A stretch of 64,000 nucleotides of DNA from Anastatus disparis (Eukaryota; Arthropoda; Insecta; Hymenoptera; Eupelmidae), in NCBI GenBank assembly GCA_017163975.1, contig JAFFSR010000218.1:930001-994000 (forward strand), written 5' to 3'. Position 1 is the first letter of the stretch. Every line of letters begins with the position of its first letter. A program made the translations under genes and the position numbers. The notes beneath the pieces are model-generated. The model ran no database searches and had not been told where the DNA came from. It worked only from the letters and a program-made list of their open reading frames with translations. Below, piece by piece: positions 22,181-33,700 of this stretch.

Positions 22181-23185
22181 GTGAATTATAGCTTCACAAC
22201 GAAACATTTTTCATTGATATAGTCTTTTTTTAGATAATTTTTTCAATTTTTCAAAAAAAAATATTTCTAAAACAATATAAGTTTACTAAAAATGACATAT
22301 GTCAAATTTATAACTTAGAATCTAAAAATTTTTAAGTTCGATCATCCGGACCAATATGAAAAAAAATCATGAAAATAGCTTTTTTTAATACAAAAGTATT
22401 AACATATGTCAAAAAATAGCAATTTAGCTTTACTCTCTGTTAAAAGTTAAAATTTTAGTCAAATTGTACTTAAAAACATTTAAAATTACCATTTAACTCT
22501 CATAATAAAGAGTTCGAACATGCACAAATATTTTATTACTGAAATGGAGTTATTTTTGGAGATAGTTTAAGATGTCAATTTTAATTTATTCAACATATGT
22601 ATTTTTAACTTTTAAAGGCATTGGATTCAATTTTCTCCTTAAATTTTATAATTTTACTGAAAAAAACTTAGACTTCAAACAAAATTTTTGAAAATTTAGA
22701 AAGAAAGAAAGACATAAGAATAAAATAAAGTAGAAAAAATGAAAATTCAAAGCATTCAAAAAATAACTTTTTCAAGAGTCTGCATATTAATTACTTTTAG
22801 TAAATTGAATTCTCTATTTTTGTATATGTTATATTTTAAATCCTGTGTTTGAAGTAGAATGTTTATTAAAATTTAACAAATTTTCCCTTTAATAAAGTAT
22901 AAATAAGTTGATATTGATCTATATTTGATAATTTTAAACAATCATTGCATTCTACTTAACCAAGTCATAAAAATTTTTACGACCATTTAAAATAACGTAA
23001 CAATCTTTATATTCTTAACTTAAAAGGATTCTAATTATTAAAAAAAAAACACGTTTCTTAGTCGTGGTAATGCATAAATTACGTGCTTGAAAAACGATAT
23101 ATCAAGCAGAACTGCTTATTTTAATTGCCAATTGATCGGTTATTGCATAGAAGCACAGGTTGAAGAGTAAATTATAGAATTAAGA
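22181..23185. other. AT-rich spacer between IR array and small secreted peptide gene
   Basis: I see no gene, RNA or structured repeat here. It marks the end of the IR duplication units. Confidence 0.4.
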
Positions 23186-23783
23186 ATGAATTTTTATTCA
23201 TTCCTTGCATTCGCAATTTGCATTATTTTTTTCCAAGGTATGAATTTATAATTGTTATTTTATTTAATCATTAACATTGTATATTTATTCTTGATATGAA
23301 TTCACTTTTACGTTCACTTCAATATTATTTTTAAGAATTTTCACTAAAAATGCCTAATATAGGCTAAACTCTACATCATCTTTATTTTTTTATAACTTTT
23401 TTAGAATTTTTTTTTCCTAATTGAAAAAGTGTGTGAAAAAGTTTTATTACAACTGTCATTTTATTTCGATTTTAATCTTCTAGAATTATTAATTAAAAAA
23501 CTATAAAGTGTTAATATTAATTTTTAAAAAGAAACATGAAATTAAAATCTGATAGCGTCTAAAAAATAAATTTATTTTATTTTATTGAATTTCAGTGGAA
23601 AACAAAAAAAAAATCGATATTGTCAATACATAACACCATAAACATATAAATAAATTGTGAAAATTATCATTTAAAAAATTTTAACCATTTATAAATTATA
23701 TTTTTGTTTATCTCTTTATAGATGTTCCTTCTGAAATGATACGTAAAGGATCAAAAATGTCACCAGTATCGATAGAAAATTAA
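23186..23783 (+). CDS. Candidate two-exon small secreted peptide (37 aa)
   Basis: Exon 1 is 23186-23237: an ATG followed by MNFYSFLAFAICIIFFQ, a classic short signal sequence, ending CAAG before gtatga. Exon 2 is 23722-23783, preceded by ttatag. The splice restores the frame (split GAT codon) and gives a 20-residue, mostly hydrophilic mature segment beginning DVPSEMIRKG and ending SIEN-stop. Total 114 coding bases, 38 codons with stop. No cysteines in the mature part, so it is not a knottin or defensin. The signal-intron-short peptide layout is common for insect neuropeptide, antimicrobial and venom-type peptides, but I do not recognise the family and assign no activity. Such a short gene could arise by chance. 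The matching splice phase and the hydrophobic leader are the evidence. Confidence 0.42.
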
Positions 23784-24923
23784 GGTGGGTATTACACTTT
23801 ATTTCGTCAAACAATCAATACCGTCGTTTTCAATAGAACCGAGAATTTTAATTACGCGACTTATCCAATTTAAATGATTTTTACGTTCTTCTAACCTCAA
23901 AATCGCAACTTCTTTTCTCATTTTCGGCTCTCAGAACGTAAAATTCAGTACGTTACTTGGACAAAAAGGCTTTTTAACGAAACTCGTTACAAACCTCGCC
24001 TTCGGCTCGGCTTGTAATCTTCTCGTTTCGTAAAAAAAGCCTATCTGTCCACGGAACGTAATGTACTATTACTTGTTGTGACGAGGTATAAAATTTGTGT
24101 AAACTATTTTGCTAAAGTATTTCAGTTCAACGAGTAGGTTTTGATATTGCGTCCTATTAGAGCACAATATTATCACCGTACCGGTTATGGTTATCCCTTA
24201 GAGATAATGAATTTTAATACCAAATACTTTTCAAATGAACGGTTTTGTTTAGAATGTAGGGCTCGTGGTCATTGATCTTATTTCTGGGAATATTAGTCAT
24301 AGGACGTTGCATTACGATTGCTTTCTAATTTTTAGTACAGTCCTCGAATGAATTCAGCTTAAATTTAGATTTACTACTTCTCTCTGGTATTGTGACTTTA
24401 TCCTCTGTTCTTGACTTTTTGCGTCGTATTTTGCTTTATACGATTTTAGCTGATACATTTAAAATTAATTATGTTTTTTTTTTTTTTACAAATTATCGAT
24501 TTAATTACCTTTTTTTTTTAAAATTTATTGTTAATATGTTTGTTGTCGTACGACGTATGCAATATCGATATATGTAAATATGATGAAATCAAAGCAATAA
24601 AAATATTTCAATTATTTTCTTATCTGATCTAGATGCTGTAATTGCTACCGTTTCCATACACAAAGTGGATATTATTCGCAAGGACCATCGAATTGAAGTT
24701 TCATTTAATACATAAATTTTATTAAATGTATCGTATATTTTCATAAATGTAAATTATTGCTAAAACCCAAAAAATGCTCCATTAATAATAGTAAAAGTTA
24801 AAAGGCGATCGAAAGTAAATCTCATTAAATTAAAAATCAAAATACTTTAAAGATTAATTTATCAAAAATAATTACTGACAAGCTCATTTCATTATTTTCC
24901 TTGTTCTATATATTAAATCTTGA
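23784..24923. other. Spacer with one hairpin element
   Basis: Apart from the hairpin at 23947-24066 there is no convincing gene. Base composition is less AT-rich near 23800-24300 than in the surroundings, which fits an inserted element larger than the hairpin alone. Confidence 0.4.
23947..24066. repeat. GC-tipped hairpin element, relative of 8652-8773
   Basis: The left arm agtacgttacttggacaaaa, then ggctttttaacgaaac, is mirrored by the right arm, which reads agtacattacgttccgtgga and ggctttttttacgaaac on the other strand. The apex is CG-rich (cctcgccttcggctcgg). The outer atagtaca-type tip matches the hairpin at 8652-8773 and the window's first 20 bases. Confidence 0.65.
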
Positions 24924-25095
24924 GTTCGTCAGTGGCTCAGTCGGTAGAGCGATGGACTCGCATTCCAAGGGTCCGAGTTTGAATCCCACTCTCAGCCAAT
25001 TGATACAATGTTCAGAAACACGCTGAAAATCTCCGTCGCTAATTAGCATCGCAATGATAGTATAGATACAGTGACGTCAAATAAAATAAAAAATA
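24924..25095 (+). mobile_element. tRNA-derived SINE, copy 1
   Basis: The tRNA-like head has an A box (tggctcagtcggtagagcg) and a B box (gagtttgaatccc). A body with ctgaaaatctccgtcgctaa and ttagcatcgcaatgat follows, and it ends in an A-rich tail (gacgtcaaataaaataaaa). The same body and tail occur in the other copies, which shows this is a SINE and not a tRNA gene. Other copies: 28149-28275, 40836-41040, 48765-48967 and 57088-57286. Confidence 0.85.
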
Positions 25096-25772
25096 TATTC
25101 AATTTATTTGATGAATTTCTCTAATTAAATCTTTGTTAATTAAAATTTTTTATTACATTCTAATTTTTTTTATTCAAATACAATAAAAAAATAAAAAGTT
25201 AATTTTTAAAATATCAGATTGTCGATCATTACAAGCAATTCGTATTAAAAAAATTTATTGAGCAAATAATTAGATATTTTAATAATTTGAAAGAAATTTT
25301 AAAAATTTATAGCGTTTAGAACGCGGTTGAAAATTTGTTATTGCCACAAAAAGTAAAATCAGAGAATTTAAAAAATGAAGTAGCAATTTTCATAAGATAC
25401 AAGATAGATCAAATTATTAAAAGTGAGAATTATGCGAAATATGAAAATGTACTGAAGCAAATTTTAAATAATTATATTGTTAACAAATTTTGTAAACTGT
25501 TTGCTATACTATAATTGTATTAAAAATGTTTGTTGTACTACAGAAAATTTCTTATAAATATCAAAAGTTTAACGATATCAAAACAAAATAAATTAGAATA
25601 ATCAAAGCTATTGGTGTTTTTTCATTCACCTTCTATTTTTATTATTTCGATTTAAATTTTATATTATTGCTAAGTAATCCTAAAGAAAATATTAATGTTA
25701 ATTTAATTATTTAACATTATTTTTATAATATTTTACATTTAAATTTAATAACAATTAACCAAGTTTATCTTA

Positions 25773-25776
<4 letters not shown>

Positions 25777-25815
<39 letters not shown>
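25777..25815. repeat. (TA)n microsatellite
   Basis: About 39 bases of alternating ta within a low-complexity AT spacer. Confidence 0.9.
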
Positions 25816-25817
<2 letters not shown>

Positions 25818-25961
25818 ATTAATTCAATCAATTTATTTATTATTGAGTAATAAAAATTGCAAGTTTAAATATTAAAAACAATCAATTTACCGTCATAAGG
25901 TTTTGGTAACAAACCGTCAATTGACTGTGTCATGACTCCTGCCACTTTGCAGCTCATGCGC

Positions 25962-25969
25962 TGACGTGG
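25962..25969 (+). promoter_or_regulatory. UPRE-like TGACGTGG upstream of Sec61 beta
   Basis: TGACGTGG matches the XBP1/ATF6-type unfolded-protein-response element core, about 420 bases 5' of the Sec61 beta ATG. A second GACGTG core lies on the opposite strand at 26048-26053. Sec61 subunits are induced in ER stress in several animals (established), so the sites make sense here. Their function in this insect is inferred. Confidence 0.4.
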
Positions 25970-26380
25970 TACAATTTTTTCCCCGAGGCCTTTTTTATAT
26001 GCGCTCTCTTGCTAGTGTAAATGAACATCGGCAGAGAATTATACTGACACGTCGATTGTCGTTTAGAGCGTCCACAAGCCTTCAGATACGTACTTACGTT
26101 GAGATTACATCGTTGAATTACAAATTCACAGGTGGGCTTTAATTTATTATTATTTTTAAGATAAAAATTATTTAATTGCAAATAATGTTAATTCCTTCAA
26201 AAATAATGTAAATTATTTTCATAAATTTTGAATGTGCATCATTGTTAACTTATGTTTTATTTTTTTTTCACGATCGTTTGGCTGCCTGCTGTTTCGTTTT
26301 GACTTAACCATTGAAAAACGTGTATTTTTAATGAAACAGATTGTTTTCTTTTGTGACTGAGAAGAAGCTTCATTAACAAA

Positions 26381-27587
<1,207 letters not shown>

Positions 27588-28016
27588 AATACTCAACAAG
27601 TGGTATTTTAAATTTAAGAAAGAAAAAAGTAAGACTTCCATAATGTTCAATGGACAGGAAAAGTTTCATCATTGAACACAATAAATACCCAACTTTTAAT
27701 GAGATTTTTATTGACAAACTTTGTAAAAAAAGTGTGAATGTAAAAAGATTGTTTAAAATTATTGTTATGACAATAATTTTATTCATTCTTTCATTTTGAA
27801 AATCTTTTGTAATTTATTTAATAATTAAATGTAAAAAATAGGGTTATTGATTAAATTCTATCACATTTTTAATTACATTTTTGCATAGAATTTATAATGG
27901 ACATGAAAAACAAATTAGATCATTGCTTTTTGTATACTATCAAAATGTAGTAATATATATACGTTCCAAATGTTGTGCACTTGAGCACTTTTGCAATATG
28001 TTATTAGTTAAGAACA

Positions 28017-28022
28017 AATAAA
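28017..28022 (+). terminator. Polyadenylation signal AATAAA, Sec61 beta
   Basis: An AATAAA about 430 bases after the Sec61 beta stop, followed by a T-rich run at 28041-28050. A likely poly(A) site, though such hexamers are common in AT-rich DNA. Confidence 0.45.
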
Positions 28023-28148
28023 AATTTTAATGTAATTTTGAGTTTTTTTTTTCATATTATAATGTAAAAATATTAAAAAAATTTGCTAATAAAAAAATAA
28101 ATATAAATTTTGTAAATTTTTTAATTTATTCATTTAACCAATCTTCTT

Positions 28149-28275
28149 TGAGGTTCTCAGTGACTTTTATCTCAAAAGTCTGAGTTCGAATTCTCTTACT
28201 CGACTGAAAATCTCCGTCATTAATTAGCATTAAAATGGTAACATAGATATAATTACCTTAGATAAAATTAAAAAA
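28149..28275 (+). mobile_element. tRNA-derived SINE, degraded copy
   Basis: Retains ggttctcagtgac of the head, a damaged B box (gagttcgaattctc), then ctgaaaatctccgtcattaa and ttagcattaaaatgg of the body and the A-rich tail. The central head is deleted. Confidence 0.65.
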
Positions 28276-30609
28276 AAATGATAATATTAATTTAAAGATT
28301 AAAAATTTTTTTTCTGTTTGGTTATTTAAAATCGCATTCCTCTTTCGAGTATTAACGACAAGGTTTTAAAATATAAATGAAACATTTTTTATTTTATAAC
28401 AATATATCATTTTATTTAACAATTTCAGCACTTTTTTATAATTATAAATCATCCCATATTCATTAATAGAAAATGAATATTTATACAACACACAGCATAC
28501 AGACTTTTACTCCCTGTGAAGTAAATAGTTGTAAAATCGCAATATCATTTTGATGAAAACGTCAAAAAGTGTAAATGTTTTTTTGTGCAAAATTTTATCC
28601 ATAATTATTCTGTACACTATTTGCAAATGCGTATATACAATTTTTACAAAATTCTTATAAAAATATACTTATTGTCTACTGTTAGCTGTTATTTGATCAG
28701 TAAACAATGTTATGCACAAATATTTTTTTTATGATTTACAATTTGTGAATTTTATTCACTGTTTTCAATGATTATTACCAGATCAATATTCTCATTTGAT
28801 GCAAAAAGCATTTAAAAAAAATTATTATAAAAGTATTAAATTTTTTAAATCGACATTGCATACAAAATAATACAAAATTGTACAAATTCAAAAATATAAA
28901 AATACGTAAATATCTACACAAAAACTGTATTTACTATAAATTAACCATTCTTACTTTCTAAATAATGCAATGTGTCTGCACGAAAATGTATCACATGATC
29001 TGGTGTAACCTTTAAAAACACGATAAAGAAGACTAGTTAAACTTCGTTCAATAATCTAAACTATCAAATTTAGATTAATAACAAAGTCTATGTCCTGGTG
29101 ACAAAATTTCTCTCGCATTTTATTCATTAAATTAAATTTTAAATTTTGTAAATCAGTATAAATCAATTAGCGTTTCGTTATCATATTCAATTCGAATATG
29201 ATAGATTTACAGCGTTTCAAAAAAATTTCATTATAAAAAATGTATGTATTGATTTATATCCAAAACTTAGAAACAACTTTGTAATTTTTTATTATAAATG
29301 ATTTTCACTTCTTAGCATATATATTATAATATATACACTAAGAAATAAATTAATTATCTCTATGAACCGATATTGGAAAGTTAAATTGAAAAATTAAGCA
29401 TACTTTACGTTGTAACTAAGTTCTAGATAAAATTTACATATATTCTAGTATTATGTAAACCACTTCGTAACTTAAAAAAAAATAAAAACTATGTACTACG
29501 CAGTGACAAAAAAATACAATGGCATCGGTGGGAATGGCTCATGTGGTTGAGCGTTTTGTCTCCGATACGATAGGTCCAGGGTTTGATTTTCATCTTGGAC
29601 GATTTCCTATCTATTTTATGAATTGATTATACTCGCTGTTTAATAAAAATAAGCATCCGCAACACAAATATATGTAATTTATATTTGGAAAGTGTTAAAC
29701 TTACGACGGATGTCTTTTACATTATGATTTTCTATGTAAATTTAATTTATAATCTATGTTTGTTCCGTTTTTCTTTGTAACTACAATCGTGATTATTTTA
29801 TTTTATCATATTATTTCATTTAATTGTTCAAAATAACTAAAAACAATTTTTCTTTTATTCTTTTTTCCCTCTTCTCCTTTCCCCCTTCATTGAAATTATT
29901 AAAAATAGTAATATATTTTCAATTTTATGTTATCAATTTTTGATCATCATGAAATGTTATATTGTATTGTCCGTCTTCAAATTTTTATATAACTTTACAG
30001 CAGTTTACGACAGATTTTTTTTCATCTGGACTATTAATGTTTTTTAAAAGTACTGTTTATATAAAGTTTAATGTTTTATAGTTTTATAATTTATTTAACG
30101 ACATTTCCTATTAAATTTAACGATTTTAAATTATTTTTACGATGGATATCTGAAAATTAACATCTTTCGTAAGTTATAATTTATGCATCACATAAATAAA
30201 CTTTTTTATGCATCACATGTGAAGCGTTGAAGAAAAATTAAATATTCTCATATTAATATAATTGAAAAAAAATTAATATTCTGTACAGAGATTATTACGA
30301 TTGAAAGGTTTGATTTTTAGAAAACTGAAAATCTAGGTACTAAATTCTTTAAGCAATCGATAAATATACGTCATATATCTATCTCATAAATAGTATAGAT
30401 CATAAAAAACTATTGCTTAATTGATGATCTTGATACCTTAAATATTAAAAAAAAATTTCTTTAAATTGTTCAAGAAAATTTTACAATCATAATCGCAGAT
30501 ATTTCTAAACGTAAAAAAAAAATTCAATCAATGACCTGCATTATAACATCAATAAAGAAGTTTTTTAGTAGATTGCCAGAGAAATTTGTTCACCAGGATT
30601 AAAGAATAT
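28276..30609. other. Convergent spacer between Sec61 beta and the Sp factor; probable Sp 3' UTR
   Basis: Very AT-rich, no coding region. Because the Sp gene ends at 30610 on the minus strand, part of this stretch is likely its 3' UTR. A tRNA-like SINE head of another family lies at 29528-29600. Confidence 0.4.
29528..29600 (+). mobile_element. tRNA-like SINE head of a second family
   Basis: A box aatggctcatgtggttgagc and B box ggtccagggtttgatttt in correct spacing, but with mismatches a functional tRNA would not tolerate. The downstream body differs from the main SINE family in this window. Confidence 0.5.
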
Positions 30610-30777
30610 TTATTCGTTTGTAATTTGATTCGCTGCTTGATTATCGGTGATCTCCATTTGTTCAGGAAGAATGAGCTCAGTCTGCTCAGGTTCAGGCTTA
30701 TGGAAGGCAATTATGATTTTTTCTTCGTTTGACGATTGACTATCCGAGGAACCTTCCTGCGTCGACGTAGCTGCTTC
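30610..30777 (-). CDS. Spps: Spps terminal coding exon
   Basis: After tactccag the frame reads [20 protein letters not shown], then [20 protein letters not shown], and stops at TAA (30612-30610), 56 codons with stop. It is an acidic, serine-rich tail in phase with a donor at 32078 (ACG before gttagt) right after the third finger. The coding-like composition in a very AT-rich spacer makes it convincing. Reading past that donor instead gives the short tail [11 protein letters not shown]. Confidence 0.7.
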   Translation of the reverse strand, partial: EAATSTQEGSSDSQSSNEEKIIIAFHKPEPEQTELILPEQMEITDNQAANQITNE

Positions 30778-33700
30778 CTGGAGTAACACAAAACGAACTC
30801 ACTTAACCAAAAGCGTTATTCTTCTTTTTTCTCTTTTCGTTTAGGGTAAACTGACCAGTGAATGAAAGGTACCCAGTGAATGACTACCCAGTGTATGAAC
30901 TAACTGAACAGTCTATTAAAAAATAAAAATTTTAGGTACGTTAATAAAAATTAAAGTTGGATTTAAAAAAAAAAGGAAATTCGAAAACGAGTAGGAAGAC
31001 AAAATTAAAGTTATCTTATATTTAATTTATCTAAATAATTGTTTCTATTCCATTTTAATTTTTTGAATTTAAATTATTCAGTTTGAAAATTCTATTGTCT
31101 TTAAATAGTTCACCAGATACTACAATTTAAGTTTTTATTAATTAAAAAAATGTTCTGAATAATATGCAGATAAAGAAAGGGATATAGATATGAAAATATA
31201 CAAATTTTATCATCATGAGTAAAAATTTAAACGACGTTTTAAAAAATTTATAGAATTATTAAACAAAACCATTAAGGGTTAAAATGTTAAACATAAAATA
31301 AGTAGGTAAATAACTGATGAAAAAATAAAAACAAAAACGCCATACTTTTATTTTGCAACCATTCGCAAAACAAAAGTATCAAAAGCCTAAATATATGTTA
31401 TAAAAGAAATTAATCAAGATATACATGTGCAAGATATGTAAGACAAATCTTCAAAACTGAATAATTTTTCGTGAATAAAGTTATTTTATAATCTTGATCA
31501 ATTTCACTTATATCTAATAGATAATTTCAATCATTCACTGGGTAAAACCTTATTTACAATATTATTTATATATTATAATGTATAATAAGCAACAAAAATT
31601 TGTTAAAATATTTAACGTTAATTCAATTGTGTAAAACAAGCATTTCATATGTTGAAATAATTTTACACGTAACAAATGAATTGTGCACGATTTTTATAAT
31701 TAAATATTATTATAAATATCACATAACAGTTATCTTTTTTCAGAATTTGTAACTGAAAAAGACTATCAAATACAAGATGATTTATAAAAATATTTAAAAT
31801 ACTTTTAGATATTTCAATAAATCATTGTTTAAGTATTCATAATTACGCTGTTAAAATTCATAAATAAGTATTATTAAATAATATAAAACCTTTTAAAATA
31901 CTTAAAAGTTAAACATTGATCCAAAAGTTTAACTTATTTTATAACTTGAAACCACAGCAGAATCGTGCATATATCAAACAAAAACTGGTTGCTTACCCTG
32001 TAAAAAATTGAAACTCGATCGAAATAATCAAACGAGTCTCGGTTAAACATTAAGATCCTTTTTAGAATTTACACTAACCGTGCTACGTATTTTAGAGTGA
32101 GTCTTGATATGTTTCGTAAGGTGGTCAGATCTCATGAATTTTTTAGTACACTCTGGGCATTGGAAACGTTTTTCTCCTGTATGAGTACGCCTATGACGTT
32201 GAAGCTCATCTGATCGTGTGAATTTTTTACCACAGAATATCCAACTACAAACGAATGGTCGTTCGCCAGTATGCCACCTTAAATGGGCTCGTAAATGTGA
32301 TGTTTTACCATAAACTTTACTGCAGCCAGGTATGTGACAAACATGCTGCCTTTTACGCGTCATATCACGATTCCTATAGTATAAAATTCATAAACATTGT
32401 CATTACGTTCCTTTTTTTTTAAAAGAATAGCAAGAAGCAAAGGCAATAAAACATTAAAGATTTAATAATTATATAGAATATTTTAGAATATAGGTATTTA
32501 ATAAAATTTATAAAATGTTCTATCCGAATAACATGTTAAAATAGAAAATGGTTAAACTATCACCTTAAATGTTGCAAAAGCCCAGATATAATTGTAAACA
32601 AAATAATAATCCCATACAGTAATTACCTGTCACCATCGCCACAGTTAGGACAGGTGCAGGCAACTCTTCGCCTATGCTGCTTTGTTTCATCTCCCGTAGG
32701 GGCAGTAGTAGTAGTGTGCTGTTGATTAGGTTGTTGAGTTTGTTGTTGTTGAACTTGTTGAGTCTGTTGTTGAACTTGTTGTGGTGTGGCAATAGTTGTT
32801 GTACCATTTGACTGTATTGTTTGAAGAATTTGCCATTTGGAATCATTAGTATTATCGATATGAACTGTGGGTGCAGTTGTTGCTGTAGGTTGAATCGTTT
32901 GTACTGTAGTTGGTTGTACAGCTGAAATTACTTGTATATTTCCTAAACCTGGGATATTTTGTACAGGAATTGTTTGGAAAAGACCATTCGGAGTTTGAAT
33001 AGTAGATGATGGTTGAAGTTGCATTACCCCATTACCTACATTTACTCCTCTCATCAAACCTCCTGCTTGACCAGTCGTTAAACTTGTTAAAGCTGAGGCT
33101 GGAATTAATGTTATTTGTTGGCCTTGAGCACCTGTAAATTTAATATTTAATGTTAAATTATTTATCATAAAAATACATTTAAAATGTTAAGGAACAAATC
33201 GGTAAATATTTAGTTTTATAGTATTTTTGTAATTCAATGAAAAAGTGTACCTGTAATGTTAATAGGCTGGCCAGATTGTTGCATAGCTTGAGCAGCAGGA
33301 ATATGAATAACTTGACCATTTGCAAGTTGACTGGCATCAATATTAGTAACTTTAATTTCGTTTTCTTGAACTTCTTGTTGCGGTCTCATTGTGGTGATCG
33401 ATTGAACATCTATTTTCTGTCCGTCCTTTGTTATTAAATTTGTGTTACCAGATCTACCTAAAGAACCTATACCAACAACCTAAAAAATATAAGGTATCAT
33501 TAATAATCATTAATATTTTTGTATAGAAATAAACAAAAAATAATTAAAATAGAATTTAAAAAATTCCGCTGCATTAAGAAATAATCCTTTGATAAATTAA
33601 CTTAAATAAAAGATACATTGATCTAGACAAAATTACCTGGACATTATTTGGAGTACTGGTGCCCGCGGTCCAAGTGGAAGCTGTAGAAGCAGGTGTTGAA

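Noticed and set aside
24924..24999. A functional tRNA gene
   Set aside because: The A and B boxes look good, but the same head with a shared body and A-rich tail occurs at several sites, so it is a SINE.
32565..32846. Overlapping minus-strand frame in the Spps Buttonhead exon, and others at 33693-33893, 37163-37378 and 55108-55398
   Set aside because: Shifted frames of poly-Q or A/T-rich coding sequence give N/L/R-rich or V/L-rich strings; the real frame has clear domains.
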